The notes: generated by a model not told the origin, from the letters alone. Positions 35,050 to 47,150 are shown, numbered from the stretch's first letter. The stretch: 64,000 nucleotides of DNA from Rhizobium sp. NXC24 (GCF_002944315.1 NZ_CP024311.1:286501-350500), one strand, 5' to 3'. Numbers and translations are program-made.

Positions 35050-37473
35050 ATGAAATTCACACTCTCCTGGCTGAAAGAGCACCTGGAAACGGACGCCACG
35101 CTCGACGAGATCTGCGCCCGCCTGACGATGATCGGGTTGGAAGTGGAAGACGTCGACGACAAGGCGGCATTCAAGCCCTTCGTCATCGCCAAGGTCCTTT
35201 CCGCCGAAAAGCATCCGCAGGCCGACCGGTTGAAGGTGCTGATGGTCGACAACGGCTCTGGCAAGCCGGTCCAGGTCGTCTGCGGCGCGCCGAATGCCCG
35301 CGCCGGCCTCGTTGGCGCCTTCGCGGCTGCCGGCACCTATGTTCCTGGTATCGATGTAATCCTGACGGTCGGCAATATCCGTGGCGTCGAAAGTCACGGC
35401 ATGATGTGCTCGGAAAAGGAGCTGGAAATCTCCGACAGCCATGACGGCATCATCGATCTGCCGGAAGATGCGCCCGTCGGCACCAGCTTTGCCGCCTATG
35501 CCGGCCTCGACGATCCGATGATCGAGATCAACCTGACGCCGAACCGTCCCGACTGCACCGGCGTCTACGGCATCGCTCGCGACCTCGCCGCTTCCGGCCT
35601 CGGCACGCTGAAGCCGCGCCTGACGCCGACCTTCGCCGTCGACGGCGATACGCCGGTGGACTTGAAGATCGAGCTCGATGATGCCGCCCTCTGCCCAGGC
35701 TTCGCGCTCCGCCTCGTACGCGGCGTCAAGAACGGCCCGAGCCCGAAATGGATGCAGCAGCGGCTGCTGGCGATCGGGCTGCGCCCGATCAGCGCGCTGG
35801 TCGACATCACCAACTACATGACCTTCGATCAGGGCCGGCCGATGCACGTCTTCGACGCCGCCAAGGTCAAGGGCAATCTGGTCGTGCGCCGTGCCCGGGA
35901 TGGCGAGACCTTGCTGGCGCTGGATGAGCGCGAATACAAGCTCAATCCCAACAATGTTGTCATCTCCGATGATGATGGCGTCGAGTCGATCGGCGGCATC
36001 ATGGGCGGCGAGCATTCCGGCTGCGATGAGAACACCGTCGACGTGCTGATCGAATCGGCGCTTTGGGACCCGATGAACATCGCCAAGACCGGCCGCAGCC
36101 TCGGCATCATCACCGATGCCCGCTATCGTTTCGAGCGCGGCGTCGATCCGGAATATATGGCTCCCGGCCTGGAACGCACGACCGAGCTGGTGCTCGCCTG
36201 CTGCGGCGGTACCGCCGCCAAGGCCAAGGTCGAAGGCTATAAGGGCTACGACGCCAAGATCGTCGATTTCCCCTTCTCCGAGGTCAAGCGTCTGACTGGC
36301 CTTGACGTCTCGGTGGAAGAGGGCAGGTCAATCCTGACGAAGCTCGGCTTTTCGGTCTCCGGCTCGGGCGAGCGGGTCTCCGTCGCAGTTCCCTCTTGGC
36401 GGCCGGATGTCGATGGCAAGGCCGATCTCGTCGAAGAGATCATGCGCATCCATGGTGTCGACAATATCAAGCCGCAGCCGCTCGCAAGCCACAACGCCGT
36501 CAACGGCAAGATCCTGACAACGCTGCAGATCCGTACGCGCACCGCCAAGCGCGCGCTTGCCTCCCGCGGCATGCTGGAAGCCGTCACCTGGTCCTTCATC
36601 TCCGAAGATCAGGCCAAGCTCTTCGGCGGCGGCTCCAATGCGCTGAAGCTTGCCAATCCGATCGCCGCCGACATGTCCGACATGCGTCCCTCGCTCCTGC
36701 CGGGCCTGCTGTCGGCTGCGCAGCGCAACGCCGACAAGGGCTATGGCGACGTCGCGATCTTCGAAGTCTCCGGCACCTATGAAAACGACAGGCCCGAAGG
36801 CCAACGCCGCGTCGCCGGCGGCATCCGCCGTGGTACTGCGACGTTGACGGGCGCCGGCCGCATGTGGTCGAACGCCGCCAAGGGCGGCGGCAAGCCGGTC
36901 GATGTCTTCGACGCCAAGGCCGACGCACTGGCCGTGATCGAAGCCTGCGGCCTGCCGATGGGCAATATCCAGATCGAGCAGGGTGGCCCCGCCTGGTATC
37001 ATCCGGGCCGCTCCGGCACCATCAAGATGGGTCCGAAAGTCGTGCTCGGCTATTTCGGCGAATTCCATCCGAAGACGCTGGAAGCGCTCGATGTCACCGG
37101 CGCGCTTGCCGGCTTCGAGGTCTATATCGACGCCATGCCGGAGCCAAAGAAGAAGACGACGCGCACCAAGCCGGCGCTGGAGCTTTCGCCGTTCCAGGCA
37201 GTCAAGCGCGACTACGCCTTCGTGGTCGACAAGACTGTGGAAGCCGGCGCCGTCATCCGCGCCGCCACGGGCGCCGACCGCAAGCTGATCACCGGCGTCA
37301 ATGTCTTCGATATTTTCGAGGGCGCATCGCTCGGCGACGGCAAGAAGTCGATCGCCATCGAGGTGCAGATCCAGCCGGCCGAGCGCACGCTGACCGACGA
37401 GGATTTCGAGGCGCTGACCCAGAAGATCGTCGCCAACGTGACGAAAACGACGGGTGGCGTGCTTCGGGGGTGA
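35050..37473 (+). CDS. pheT: Phenylalanyl-tRNA synthetase beta subunit
   Basis: The 807-residue protein shows the N-terminal tRNA-binding (EMAP-like) domain (about 40-150, [11 protein letters not shown]), the B3/4 editing domain with LDEREY, the B5 domain, a catalytic-like domain and the C-terminal anticodon-binding FDX-ACB domain (about 715-807). It begins 16 bp after pheS, so the two are co-transcribed. A hairpin at 37479 ends the unit. Confidence 0.97.
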   Translation: MKFTLSWLKEHLETDATLDEICARLTMIGLEVEDVDDKAAFKPFVIAKVLSAEKHPQADRLKVLMVDNGSGKPVQVVCGAPNARAGLVGAFAAAGTYVPGIDVILTVGNIRGVESHGMMCSEKELEISDSHDGIIDLPEDAPVGTSFAAYAGLDDPMIEINLTPNRPDCTGVYGIARDLAASGLGTLKPRLTPTFAVDGDTPVDLKIELDDAALCPGFALRLVRGVKNGPSPKWMQQRLLAIGLRPISALVDITNYMTFDQGRPMHVFDAAKVKGNLVVRRARDGETLLALDEREYKLNPNNVVISDDDGVESIGGIMGGEHSGCDENTVDVLIESALWDPMNIAKTGRSLGIITDARYRFERGVDPEYMAPGLERTTELVLACCGGTAAKAKVEGYKGYDAKIVDFPFSEVKRLTGLDVSVEEGRSILTKLGFSVSGSGERVSVAVPSWRPDVDGKADLVEEIMRIHGVDNIKPQPLASHNAVNGKILTTLQIRTRTAKRALASRGMLEAVTWSFISEDQAKLFGGGSNALKLANPIAADMSDMRPSLLPGLLSAAQRNADKGYGDVAIFEVSGTYENDRPEGQRRVAGGIRRGTATLTGAGRMWSNAAKGGGKPVDVFDAKADALAVIEACGLPMGNIQIEQGGPAWYHPGRSGTIKMGPKVVLGYFGEFHPKTLEALDVTGALAGFEVYIDAMPEPKKKTTRTKPALELSPFQAVKRDYAFVVDKTVEAGAVIRAATGADRKLITGVNVFDIFEGASLGDGKKSIAIEVQIQPAERTLTDEDFEALTQKIVANVTKTTGGVLRG

Positions 37474-37478
37474 CAAGG

Positions 37479-37510
37479 TTTCCCTTCTCCCCGCCTGGGA
37501 GAAGGGGAAA
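37479..37510. terminator. Bidirectional hairpin between pheT and the NTF2-like gene
   Basis: TTTCCCTTCTCCC pairs with GGGAGAAGGGGAAA (one bulged C) around a CGCCT loop, in the 40-bp gap between convergent genes. The purine/pyrimidine stem is a frequent rhizobial 3' element. Confidence 0.65.
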
Positions 37511-37513
37511 GAC

Positions 37514-37873
37514 CTACCGATGCAAATGGTAGACCTTGTTGACGATGGTCCACCGTCCGTCGATCTTCAGCAGTGACAGATAGTCGGAAAAGCGCATGCC
37601 GGCGAATTCGTCGACGACTTTGACGCTTGCGGCATCACCTTCGATATCGATCAGCTCGATCTCCATCAGCGGCACAGTGTCGGGCGGTGCGCTGCCTTCT
37701 TCAACGATGGCGCTGATGAATTCGTCGCGCGTCATCCATTCCACCGCACCCTGATAATTGCCTATGATCGCTACTCGTGGATGGAGCGCCTTGCGCAATG
37801 CCGGCTCGTTCGCGAATGCCATGCCATCGACATAGAGGTGAACAACCGCACGGATTGCTTGCTCTTCTGACAT
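37514..37873 (-). CDS. NTF2-like nuclear transport factor 2 family protein
   Basis: The 119-residue protein has the helix-strand order of the NTF2/SnoaL fold (AVVHLYVDGMAFANEPALRKALHP, then LLKIDGRWTIVNKVYHLH) and resembles the putative lumazine-binding subgroup. Its function is unknown. GAGGAATAG precedes the ATG. Confidence 0.72.
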   Translation of the reverse strand: MSEEQAIRAVVHLYVDGMAFANEPALRKALHPRVAIIGNYQGAVEWMTRDEFISAIVEEGSAPPDTVPLMEIELIDIEGDAASVKVVDEFAGMRFSDYLSLLKIDGRWTIVNKVYHLHR

Positions 37874-37963
37874 CTCGCTATTCCTCGTTTGAGTGCCTGT
37901 TAATATAGCATAAACGCCCCAACTGGCAAAAACGGCGGCGTGATCGCGAGGATTTGACCGGTC

Positions 37964-40051
37964 TTATTCTACGAAAATCCGTACGCTGGCGGCCCGGCCG
38001 GCGGCATCGATGACGGTCAGCGTCGAATAGCCGGCGCCATCCGGAATCCATTGATTGGTGCGGCGGCGAGAGAGATCGGGCAGCGGCTTGCCGTTGGCGA
38101 GCCAGCGGAACGGCGCGCGGCCGCCCTGCAGCTTCAATGCCAGCGGCATCGGTGGGTTGGCGCCGCTGCTCGCGCCAAGATCGACGCGCGCCCCCTCTGG
38201 CGGATAGACGATCTGTGGCGCCGGCTCGCGGGTCGAGGCTGACAGCAAGCCGGCGGCCGTCACCGAAAAACGCCGCTGGCTGATCGGCAGTTCGGTGGCG
38301 GAAATGCGCACCGCGCCCATGGGCGCCGGCGGAAACGGCGCGATGGCGACGCCGGATTTGGCGAAGCCTTCGAAGAGGATGGGGGCGGCTGAGACATAGC
38401 CCGCCAGGCCCGGCACCGCGCCATTGTCCGGCCGGCCGACCCAGACGCCGAGCACATGCGCACCATCGTAGCCGACGGACCACGCGTCGCGGTTGCCATA
38501 GCTGGTGCCGGTCTTATAGGCGATGCCGAGCTGCTTGCTGCCGGCCGGTGCAATGATATCGGAGAGAATGTCGGTGATGTTCCAGGCTGCGACCGGCTCC
38601 ATCAGCGGCTCGCTTTCGATCGGCCCGGGTTGATCCTGAATGCCGTCGCCGATCCGCATCGGTTTGCCGCGGTTGGCAAGGCCTGCATAGAGCTGCACCA
38701 GATCCTTGAGCGTGATGCCGACGCCGCCGAGGCCGATGGCGAGGCCCGGCGCTTCGTTGGGCGGCAATACCGGCTTCACCTCGGCGCGGCGGAAACGCAC
38801 CAGCAGCCGCGTCGGCCCGACGGCGTCGAGCAGACGCACGGCCGGCACATTGAGCGACAGTTGCAACGCCTCGCGCACGCTGACATCGCCCTGGTAGGTC
38901 ATGTCGAAATTGCGCGGGCGATAACCGTAGAAATCCGCAGGACGGTCCTCGATGATCGTTTCCTGGGCGACGTATCCTTCTTCGAAGGCAAGGCCGTAGA
39001 TGAAGGGTTTCAGCGTCGAGCCGGGCGAGCGCAGGACACGAGTCATGTCGATCCAGCCGGAGCGGCTGGAATCGAAATAATTGGCCGAGCCGACCTCACC
39101 GACGATGTCGCCGGTATGTGCATCCGCCATCACCATGGCGACAGAGACCTTCGGTCCCAACCGCTTCGATGCTTCATCGGCGACGATTTCAAGGCCTTGC
39201 TGAATATCCCGGCGCAGCGTCGTTCGGTGCCGGATGACGCCGGGTTGCTTGCGTAGCGCGGCCTCCGCGAGATGCGCGGCATAGGCCGGCAATTGCCGTC
39301 GCTTCGCGGGGACCGGGACGAGCGCTGCCCGCTCAGCTTCACCCTCGCCGACGGCAGCCGCAACGGCAGCGCGATCGAGCACGCGGCGGCGGGCTGCCTC
39401 GGCGCTTGCGAGATTGCGGTCCGGCCGGCGCTTTTCCGGTAATTGCGGCAGAGCGACCAGCAAGGCCGTCTGTGCGACGGTCAAATGCCGCGGCTCCTTG
39501 CCGAAATAGGCAAGGCTTGCCGCACGCACACCCTCCAGATTGCCGCCATAGGGCGCATGCGTCAGATAGAGATCGAGGATTTGCTCCTTGCTGAGCCGCC
39601 GCTCGATCTGGATGGCGCGGACGATCTGCAGCAGCTTTGCCGTCACCGACCGCTCATTGCGCGGCTCGATCAGCCGCGCCACCTGCATCGATAGTGTCGA
39701 GCCGCCCGAGACGATGCGGCCATGGCTAACGAGCTGCACAAGTGCCCGGCCGAGCGCCATCGGGTCGACGCCGTGATGGTCGTAGAACCGCCGGTCCTCG
39801 TAGGCGACCAGCATGCGCAGGAATTGCGGATCGACATCGGCGACATCGGTCTTCAGCCGCCAGCGCCCCTCCGGCGTGGCGAAGGCTCGGAGCAACTCGC
39901 CATTGACGTCGAGCACCTCTGCCGAGACGATGCCGGCCTTGTCGAGCGGAGGCGGAAAGGCGCGATCGCCGGCCTCGAGGCCAAGGACAAGCGCCGCCAC
40001 CGAGAGGGCGCTCACCCCGACACCGATCGCAATTTTCCATCGTGTCTTCAT
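37964..40051 (-). CDS. pbpC: Penicillin-binding protein 1C
   Basis: The 695-residue protein has an N-terminal membrane anchor (about 8-26), a GT51 transglycosylase with EDRRFYDHHGVDP and SGGSTLSMQ, a transpeptidase with SPGSTLKPF (catalytic Ser), SLN and KTGTSYGNRDAW, and the C-terminal BiPBP_C domain typical of PBP1C. It builds peptidoglycan in the periplasm. It starts 9 bp after the alpha-2-macroglobulin gene, a common pairing of PBP1C with a periplasmic A2M. Confidence 0.93.
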   Translation of the reverse strand: MKTRWKIAIGVGVSALSVAALVLGLEAGDRAFPPPLDKAGIVSAEVLDVNGELLRAFATPEGRWRLKTDVADVDPQFLRMLVAYEDRRFYDHHGVDPMALGRALVQLVSHGRIVSGGSTLSMQVARLIEPRNERSVTAKLLQIVRAIQIERRLSKEQILDLYLTHAPYGGNLEGVRAASLAYFGKEPRHLTVAQTALLVALPQLPEKRRPDRNLASAEAARRRVLDRAAVAAAVGEGEAERAALVPVPAKRRQLPAYAAHLAEAALRKQPGVIRHRTTLRRDIQQGLEIVADEASKRLGPKVSVAMVMADAHTGDIVGEVGSANYFDSSRSGWIDMTRVLRSPGSTLKPFIYGLAFEEGYVAQETIIEDRPADFYGYRPRNFDMTYQGDVSVREALQLSLNVPAVRLLDAVGPTRLLVRFRRAEVKPVLPPNEAPGLAIGLGGVGITLKDLVQLYAGLANRGKPMRIGDGIQDQPGPIESEPLMEPVAAWNITDILSDIIAPAGSKQLGIAYKTGTSYGNRDAWSVGYDGAHVLGVWVGRPDNGAVPGLAGYVSAAPILFEGFAKSGVAIAPFPPAPMGAVRISATELPISQRRFSVTAAGLLSASTREPAPQIVYPPEGARVDLGASSGANPPMPLALKLQGGRAPFRWLANGKPLPDLSRRRTNQWIPDGAGYSTLTVIDAAGRAASVRIFVE

Positions 40052-40060
40052 CGCCTGCTC

Positions 40061-43000
40061 TTACTGCTGTGCTGCCAGCACCTCCATGCGGCCCATCGCC
40101 GTGCGGGCCGAGAATTGCGGACGATACATGTCCTCGACGCTCGCGGCCGGATGATCGTAGGTGCCGGGGGTAACGGCACGGACGACATAGGCGAAGGTCA
40201 GATCACGATCGGCGCCGGTGCTCTGGTCGAAAGCGGCGACGAAGCGGTCGTTGCGGAATTCGACATGGGCCGGCTGGATATCGCTGAGCCAGTCGAAGTT
40301 CGAAAGCTGGGCGCTGTTGACGATGCTCGGATTGTCGATCTCGAAGCCGGCGGGCAGGAGATCGGTTACGAGAAGGCGCTGCGGCCAGTCATTGTCCTCG
40401 GTAACATGCAGCACCACGACGTAACGCTCGTTCTGCTGCGCTTGGCTGACATTAGCCTCCTCGCCATCGAGCGTGTAGTACTTGCGCTCGATCTTGAAGC
40501 CGTTGCCGCCGGCCGGCAGTGGTGCGACCGGAGCGGCGACCGTAGTCACCGCGGCCGATAAGGGCTGGCGTGTGGTGTTGGTGACGGTCAGCGGATGTCC
40601 CATCAGGGCGTCGCCGGTCATTTGGGCCATGTAAGCGCCGCTATGGGCAGCGCCGTTGACATCCAGCGTCAGGCCGTCATCGCCGTTCTGCAGGGCGCGG
40701 GCAGCGAGCAGCATCCAGGTTTGTTCCTGGGTGCTGGTATAGGTCTTGGTCTGCCATTCCTTGGCAACGACCGACGCCAGATCTGGAATGATCGGGGGCA
40801 CAGGGCGGCTTTCGGCAGCAAGTGCCAGCACGGCCGCGCCGTCGCGCAGCGACGAACCGTAGTCGGAACGAGCGAAGCTGACCTTGGTCACCGCCGCCTT
40901 TTGCGACATCTGCAGCGCATCGACGAAGATGTTGCGTGAGCGCTGGGCATCGCCATAGAGCGCGAGAGCGGCCGCCAGATGTGCCTTGGAGAGTGGCGTC
41001 GGGAAGTCGTTCAGCATGGCGTCGGCGTAGTAGCGCAGATCGCTGATCGAAGCCTTCTTGTTGCGGGCGAGCACGTAGAGCGCATAGGCGATCTCGTTGC
41101 CCTGGTCCTTGACGTTGGTGTTGATGCTCAAGGAGTTCTGCAGGTTTTCCAGTGCTTGCACCATGGCCTGATCCGGCACGGTGTATTTCTGCTCGCGGGC
41201 GCGGGTCAGGAAGTCTGTGACATAGGCGTCGAGCCAGAGATCGCCGGAGCCCGGAGCCCAGAGGCCGAAGCTGCCCGTCGACGACTGATAGGACATTTCG
41301 CGATAGATTGCGTCCTGAACGCGCTTGTGGATTTCAGCGTCGTCGGCAAGACCGTTCTTGATCGCCATATCGCTGAAATAGAGCAGCGGCATCGCGCTGC
41401 TGGCTGTCTGCTCGGCGCAGCCATAAGGATAGCGGCTGAGGCTCATCAGCAAAGCGGGCACGTCGAAGGCGCTGGAGCGGCTGACATTGAGGCTGACGGA
41501 AGCGCCCGGCAGCACGCTATCGGCCAAAAGGTCGGCATTGACTGTCAGGCTCTTGCCGGGGGCAAGCGCGATGACGCGCCGTTCGGTGACTGGTAGCTGC
41601 GCCGGGCGAACTGGAATATCGACCGATTGATCGAGCGACATGCCGGAAGCATTCGACAGCTTGATCGAAACCGTACCGTCGCCGGGCTGTCCGCCGGTCA
41701 GCGGCAGCGTGATGTTGTATTTACCGCCGGTCTGTAGGTTGATCGTCTGCTGCGCAGCGCTTGCATCCACGGTCACGGCCGAGTTGCCCGTCACTGCCAG
41801 CCTGTAGTCGCCGGCGGGCGCGTCAGTATTGGCGATATCGAGCCGGAGATTGGCCTTATCCCCCGGAGCGAGGAATTTCGGCAGGCTAGCGGTGACGACG
41901 ACGGGGTCGCGGATGATCACATCCTGCGTCGCATGGCCGATCCCGGCCTTCGACCAGGCGACGGCCATCAGGCGTGCCGTGCCGTTGAACTGCGGAATGT
42001 CGAAGCTGACATTGGCCTTGCCACTGGCATCGAGCTTGATCGGGCCGGAGAAGAAGGCGATCAGCTTTTCCGTCGGCGGGCTGGCCTGCAAGGCCGCCTG
42101 TCCGCCATCGCCACCGGTGCGCAACCGCCCGGTGGCGCCGAGCGAGCCGTCGATCAGGCGGCCGTAGAGGTCGCGGATTTCGAGGCCGAGCTGGCGCTGG
42201 CCGTAATACCATTCGTCCGGGGCTGGCGGCTGGTAGCGCGTGAGGTTGAGAATGCCGACATCGACGGCGGCAACCGTGACATAGGCATCCTCGTTGGCGC
42301 CCGCGCCCGCCACCTGCACGCCGATAGTCAGCGGCTGACGGGGCAGGGTCTTCTGTGGCGCATCGAGCTTGACCTGCAGCTTGCGTTCGCCGGGATCGAC
42401 GATCGCCCATTTGATGCCGATTGCGCGCATTGGCATGCGGCTTTCCTGGGCATCGCCGGGGCGGAAGAGGGTGGCGGTTACATAGGTGCCGGCGCCCCAA
42501 TCGGCGGTGACGGGGATGTCGACTTCGCCGCCGGTGGCGCCGATATCGGCATTGGTCACCGAGATCAGCGTTTCGGACCCGGCCGTCACCATCAACTGGC
42601 CGGCGTAACGCGAGGTCACCTTCAGCTTGGCAGTATCGCCGACATGGTAGCTGTCCTTGTCGAGCGCAATTTCCAGTGCGTCCGGCGTTTGCGTCGAGGC
42701 GGAAGCGACATACCAGCCGGCGTTGAATTGGACGCTGGATTCCGGCCCGTTCGGATCGGCCGTCTCTACTTCCAGCCGGTAGCGGCCCCAGGTCACCGGC
42801 ACCGAGATTCTAGCGCCGTCCGTTGTGGCGTTGACCGTGCCGGTGGCGACCTGCTTGGTCGACATCACGGGCTCGTATTTCCAGCTACTGCCGTCGCGAT
42901 ACCATTGGTAGTCGCGTTCGACACTGAGCAGCTTCCAGGTCAGGCCCTGCATGGCCTGCTTCTGGCCGTTCTGGTCGACGGCGATGACATGGAAGTTGCC

Positions 43001-45568
43001 GATGGAATTTTCGCCGAGATCGCCGTCGAATTCCGGCTTGATGCCGATCCGCGGCCCATCCGCCTTGACCGGCAGCGTCAGGGAGCGCTCGACGGCCCGG
43101 CCGCCGGCCTCCTGCATGCGCACGGTGATGTTGGCATTGAGGAGCTGCGTGGTCGAAGGCGTGTCGGCTATGGTGACGTCGAAGGTCGTCTTGCCGTCTT
43201 CGTCCAGCGCCTGCAGGTCTTCCAGCGGCATTTGCGAGCTTTCGGCCTTGTTGTCGCTGCTGCTGTCGCTATCGCTGTTGTCCTGCCCGGCGCCCTCGTC
43301 GGCGAGGCCGAATTCATAGCCCTTATAGTCGGCGCTCTCGCGGGTCGGCTTCAGCGTCACTTCGCCTTCGAGGCTTAAACCCGCGGCCGGCGCGCCGTAG
43401 AGGTAGCGCCCTTCGATATTGACCGGTGTGGGTTGGCCGACTTCGATCGCCTTCGCGTCGCTCTTCATGTCGAATTCGATGCGATCCGGCACGAAATCGT
43501 CGACGAGGAAGGTCTGTGAGCCGATGGAGGTGCCCTTCGGGTCGGTATAGATGTTCATTGTCCAGGTGCCGCGCATCGAGGTCTGCTGTAGCGGCAGGTC
43601 GACATTGTAGCCGCCGAGCTTGCCGCCGTCGGTGACGATGCGGCGGTCCTCGACGCCGTCGGGGCGCAGGAAGACGAAGGTGAGCGGCAGGTTCTCGACC
43701 GCCATCGAGCTGACGTCGCGGGCAAGAGCGGAGGCATGCACCGTCTCGCCGGCGCGGTAGATGCCGCGTTCGGTCCAGGTGAGCAGATCGATCGCGCCCG
43801 GTGCCGTGCGGCCGGTGACGCCGCGGTCGGAGAGATCGAAGCCCGCACGGGTCATGTCAAGGAAGACGTAATCCTGGTCGCCGTTCTGCGCCGTGATGAC
43901 GGCCGGGGTCATGCCTGCCGTGCCGCGCATCAGGCCGGCGCTGAAGGTGGCGCGGCCGTTCGCATCGGTCTTCGCAGTGCCAAGGATTTCATTGTTCTTG
44001 GCGAGCAGTTGCAGTTCGACGCCAGCGATCGGCTTGGCGCTGCCAAGCGAGCGGGTGAAGACGTTCAAGCCGTCGGTGCCGGCATAGGTCGTGACACCGA
44101 TGTCGGAGACGACGAACCATTGCGTAGCCTGCGGATCCCACTCCTGGCCGCCGTTCGGTGTGACGGCGGTCAGGACATAGACGCCCGGCTTGCGCTTGGG
44201 CAGCGCCTCGTCGACCGGGAAACTTGTGACGACGTCCTTGTTGAGGTCCTGCTGGATATCGATTGAACCCTGCCAGACCAGTTCGCCGCTGGTGTCCTGG
44301 ATGGTCTGGGCGCTATAGCTGTCCATCTGCGTCAGGAACTGCGAATTGCTGAGCAACTGGGCAATGTTGCGGTCGCCGATGCGGTAGAGCTTCAGATTGG
44401 CCGTGGTGGTGTTGACCGAAACCAAGGGAATGCCGCGACGCGCCGTCGACGGCAGCACGAAATTGTCGCCGGTGAAGCGGATCGAGGCGGTGCGGTCCTT
44501 GACATAGACATCGATGTCCACCTGGGCGGCAAGGTTCTCATCGACAGAGGAGGGCAGGCCGCGGCGCAGCGAAATCTTGTAGTGCTGGCCGAATTCGAGG
44601 CCTTCGACGCAGATCTGGTTGTCCTTGGCGTCGACGCCCTTGGGGGCGGCGCCGTTGACGGTCACGAAGGGCGTGTAGTCGACGCCGCTCTTCACCAGTT
44701 TTTCGGAGAATTGCAGGCAGGCGCGGGGCGAGGCGTTGTCGTTGTCCAGCGTGTTGCCGGTGACACGGAAGCCCTGCCGGGCTTTGAGATCGTCATAGGC
44801 GGCCTGGATCGTCGGGGAGCCGGCCAGAGCGAGGCTTGCCTTATAGGCGCTGAGCGCCTGGCGATAATTCTGTGCATTCTGCAGCGAGGTAGCGAGCACG
44901 GCGAGTGCGTCGGCGCGGCTGCGCGTCGTGCGGGAAAGCTGATAGCCGTTGAGAGCAGCGTAAGCCGCCTGGGTGGCGACGGTTGTATCGTTCGTTATCG
45001 TGTTGGCGGCCCGTGCCATCTCGACCCAGAGCGCGCCATTGTCAGGCGCAAGCGACAGCGCGCCCTGGAAGGCGTTCAAGGCATTGTTGACGTTGCCGGA
45101 GGTCAGCTCGATGCGGCCGAGCGCCGTCAGGCTTTCGACGCCTTGTCCCTTCAACTCATTGGCGAGCGTGAGCCTGCTCTTCGCATCGCGCGCGCTCTGT
45201 ACGAAATTGTCGGAAAGGAAGGGGAGGGCGGGTGCGGCGCCGATATCCGGCTCGTTGGCGGCAGCCGTTTCGACGATCTTGCCGGCGACAGCGCCGGGGA
45301 AACTGTTGAGCTGGTTGAAATCGGACTTCAGGAAGCACCATTTCACCTTGGGATTATAGGTGAAGGCCTTGCAGGATTTGTCGCCGATGCAGGATGTCGA
45401 GCACTGGTCCAGCGTGACATTCTGTTCGGTGCGCAGATCGAAGCCGAAATAGTCCCCATCCTGTGTGGTGACCACCTGGCGCTTCGTATCGGCGGCGCTC
45501 GCCGGCGTCAAGGCAGCGAAGGTGGCGAGAAGAAAAGCGGAAAGTCCGATAAACGCGCGCTTAGACAT
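40061..45568 (-). CDS. Bacterial alpha-2-macroglobulin with N-terminal PAN domain
   Basis: The 1835-residue protein has a Sec signal peptide (cleavage after ASA, about residue 26) without a lipobox. A PAN/apple-like cysteine domain follows (about 30-100, DQCSTSCIGDKSCKAF), then a helical TPR-like region (about 120-240), macroglobulin domains, and the thioester motif Cys1384-Ala-Glu-Gln1387 (YGCAEQT). Bacterial A2Ms trap proteases in the periplasm and work with PBP1C in cell-wall repair. The start at ATG 45568 has GGGGGGAC ahead of it. E. coli ECAM is a lipoprotein; here the protein seems soluble or bound by the PAN domain. Confidence 0.9.
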   Translation of the reverse strand: MSKRAFIGLSAFLLATFAALTPASAADTKRQVVTTQDGDYFGFDLRTEQNVTLDQCSTSCIGDKSCKAFTYNPKVKWCFLKSDFNQLNSFPGAVAGKIVETAAANEPDIGAAPALPFLSDNFVQSARDAKSRLTLANELKGQGVESLTALGRIELTSGNVNNALNAFQGALSLAPDNGALWVEMARAANTITNDTTVATQAAYAALNGYQLSRTTRSRADALAVLATSLQNAQNYRQALSAYKASLALAGSPTIQAAYDDLKARQGFRVTGNTLDNDNASPRACLQFSEKLVKSGVDYTPFVTVNGAAPKGVDAKDNQICVEGLEFGQHYKISLRRGLPSSVDENLAAQVDIDVYVKDRTASIRFTGDNFVLPSTARRGIPLVSVNTTTANLKLYRIGDRNIAQLLSNSQFLTQMDSYSAQTIQDTSGELVWQGSIDIQQDLNKDVVTSFPVDEALPKRKPGVYVLTAVTPNGGQEWDPQATQWFVVSDIGVTTYAGTDGLNVFTRSLGSAKPIAGVELQLLAKNNEILGTAKTDANGRATFSAGLMRGTAGMTPAVITAQNGDQDYVFLDMTRAGFDLSDRGVTGRTAPGAIDLLTWTERGIYRAGETVHASALARDVSSMAVENLPLTFVFLRPDGVEDRRIVTDGGKLGGYNVDLPLQQTSMRGTWTMNIYTDPKGTSIGSQTFLVDDFVPDRIEFDMKSDAKAIEVGQPTPVNIEGRYLYGAPAAGLSLEGEVTLKPTRESADYKGYEFGLADEGAGQDNSDSDSSSDNKAESSQMPLEDLQALDEDGKTTFDVTIADTPSTTQLLNANITVRMQEAGGRAVERSLTLPVKADGPRIGIKPEFDGDLGENSIGNFHVIAVDQNGQKQAMQGLTWKLLSVERDYQWYRDGSSWKYEPVMSTKQVATGTVNATTDGARISVPVTWGRYRLEVETADPNGPESSVQFNAGWYVASASTQTPDALEIALDKDSYHVGDTAKLKVTSRYAGQLMVTAGSETLISVTNADIGATGGEVDIPVTADWGAGTYVTATLFRPGDAQESRMPMRAIGIKWAIVDPGERKLQVKLDAPQKTLPRQPLTIGVQVAGAGANEDAYVTVAAVDVGILNLTRYQPPAPDEWYYGQRQLGLEIRDLYGRLIDGSLGATGRLRTGGDGGQAALQASPPTEKLIAFFSGPIKLDASGKANVSFDIPQFNGTARLMAVAWSKAGIGHATQDVIIRDPVVVTASLPKFLAPGDKANLRLDIANTDAPAGDYRLAVTGNSAVTVDASAAQQTINLQTGGKYNITLPLTGGQPGDGTVSIKLSNASGMSLDQSVDIPVRPAQLPVTERRVIALAPGKSLTVNADLLADSVLPGASVSLNVSRSSAFDVPALLMSLSRYPYGCAEQTASSAMPLLYFSDMAIKNGLADDAEIHKRVQDAIYREMSYQSSTGSFGLWAPGSGDLWLDAYVTDFLTRAREQKYTVPDQAMVQALENLQNSLSINTNVKDQGNEIAYALYVLARNKKASISDLRYYADAMLNDFPTPLSKAHLAAALALYGDAQRSRNIFVDALQMSQKAAVTKVSFARSDYGSSLRDGAAVLALAAESRPVPPIIPDLASVVAKEWQTKTYTSTQEQTWMLLAARALQNGDDGLTLDVNGAAHSGAYMAQMTGDALMGHPLTVTNTTRQPLSAAVTTVAAPVAPLPAGGNGFKIERKYYTLDGEEANVSQAQQNERYVVVLHVTEDNDWPQRLLVTDLLPAGFEIDNPSIVNSAQLSNFDWLSDIQPAHVEFRNDRFVAAFDQSTGADRDLTFAYVVRAVTPGTYDHPAASVEDMYRPQFSARTAMGRMEVLAAQQ

Positions 45569-46018
45569 AAGTCCCCCCAACGCTGTCCGTTTCGATTGGC
45601 CGCACTCTTCAAACTTCGGGCTAATTTGTCAACCGAGCGTCGAGATCTAAAAGCGGGATTTCGACCATAACGATCTATTTGATGTGAAGCCTTCGATCAA
45701 AAATTGGTACTTTAGTCTACGCTTTTCAAGGCTTTCGACAGAACGCTCGATGGGAATGCCAATCATCCAGTTCGCAATGGACTGCGCGTGCGAAGATGTC
45801 ATTCGGCACGGATAAGCAGAGAAAAATCAAAAGCTTATTTTGTAGAAGGTCGATACCTTGTTTCGCAGTACAGACCTTTACAGAGCGTCTGTTTCATCCT
45901 CATGACGATGGCTGCTGAGGATCGCGTTCAGTTCGTCATCGAATAGATGTGTCACCTGTTCATCGGCACCGGCGAGGGGGCGCCGGTGCCGATGTTGCGT
46001 GAGAATGGCTGACGATCC
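45569..46018. other. Intergenic region between the A2M and aldo/keto reductase genes
   Basis: This 450-bp gap holds no convincing gene. On the minus strand a good -35 box TTGACA is at 45632-45627, 59 bp before the A2M start, but its -10 partner is weak. The AT content is higher than in flanking genes. The right end contains the hairpin listed at 45961-45994. Confidence 0.5.
45961..45994 (-). terminator. Long perfect hairpin after the aldo/keto reductase gene
   Basis: A 14-bp perfect stem CATCGGCACCGGCG/CGCCGGTGCCGATG with loop AGGGGG lies 24 bp beyond the leftward gene's stop. No U tract follows on the minus strand, so it may act as an mRNA 3' stabiliser or a Rho-type end. Confidence 0.5.
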
Positions 46019-47032
<1,014 letters not shown>

Positions 47033-47150
47033 TTAATTCCGAGCCGCGACGACAATGATTGCCTGCCGCGTGACAAGCGAGAAACTATGCCTGGCGATAA
47101 CGAATGAAAATGCATGCAAATCCAAATAGGCTGTTCTATTATTTAGATCA

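Noticed and set aside
41933..43378. Plus-strand frame of about 480 codons inside the alpha-2-macroglobulin gene
   Set aside because: The A2M frame is continuous over 5.5 kb with clear domains; the opposite frame has no supporting signal.
45902..45946. 14-codon frame starting ATGACGATG in the gap before the A2M gene
   Set aside because: It has no ribosome site and no further support; too short to claim.
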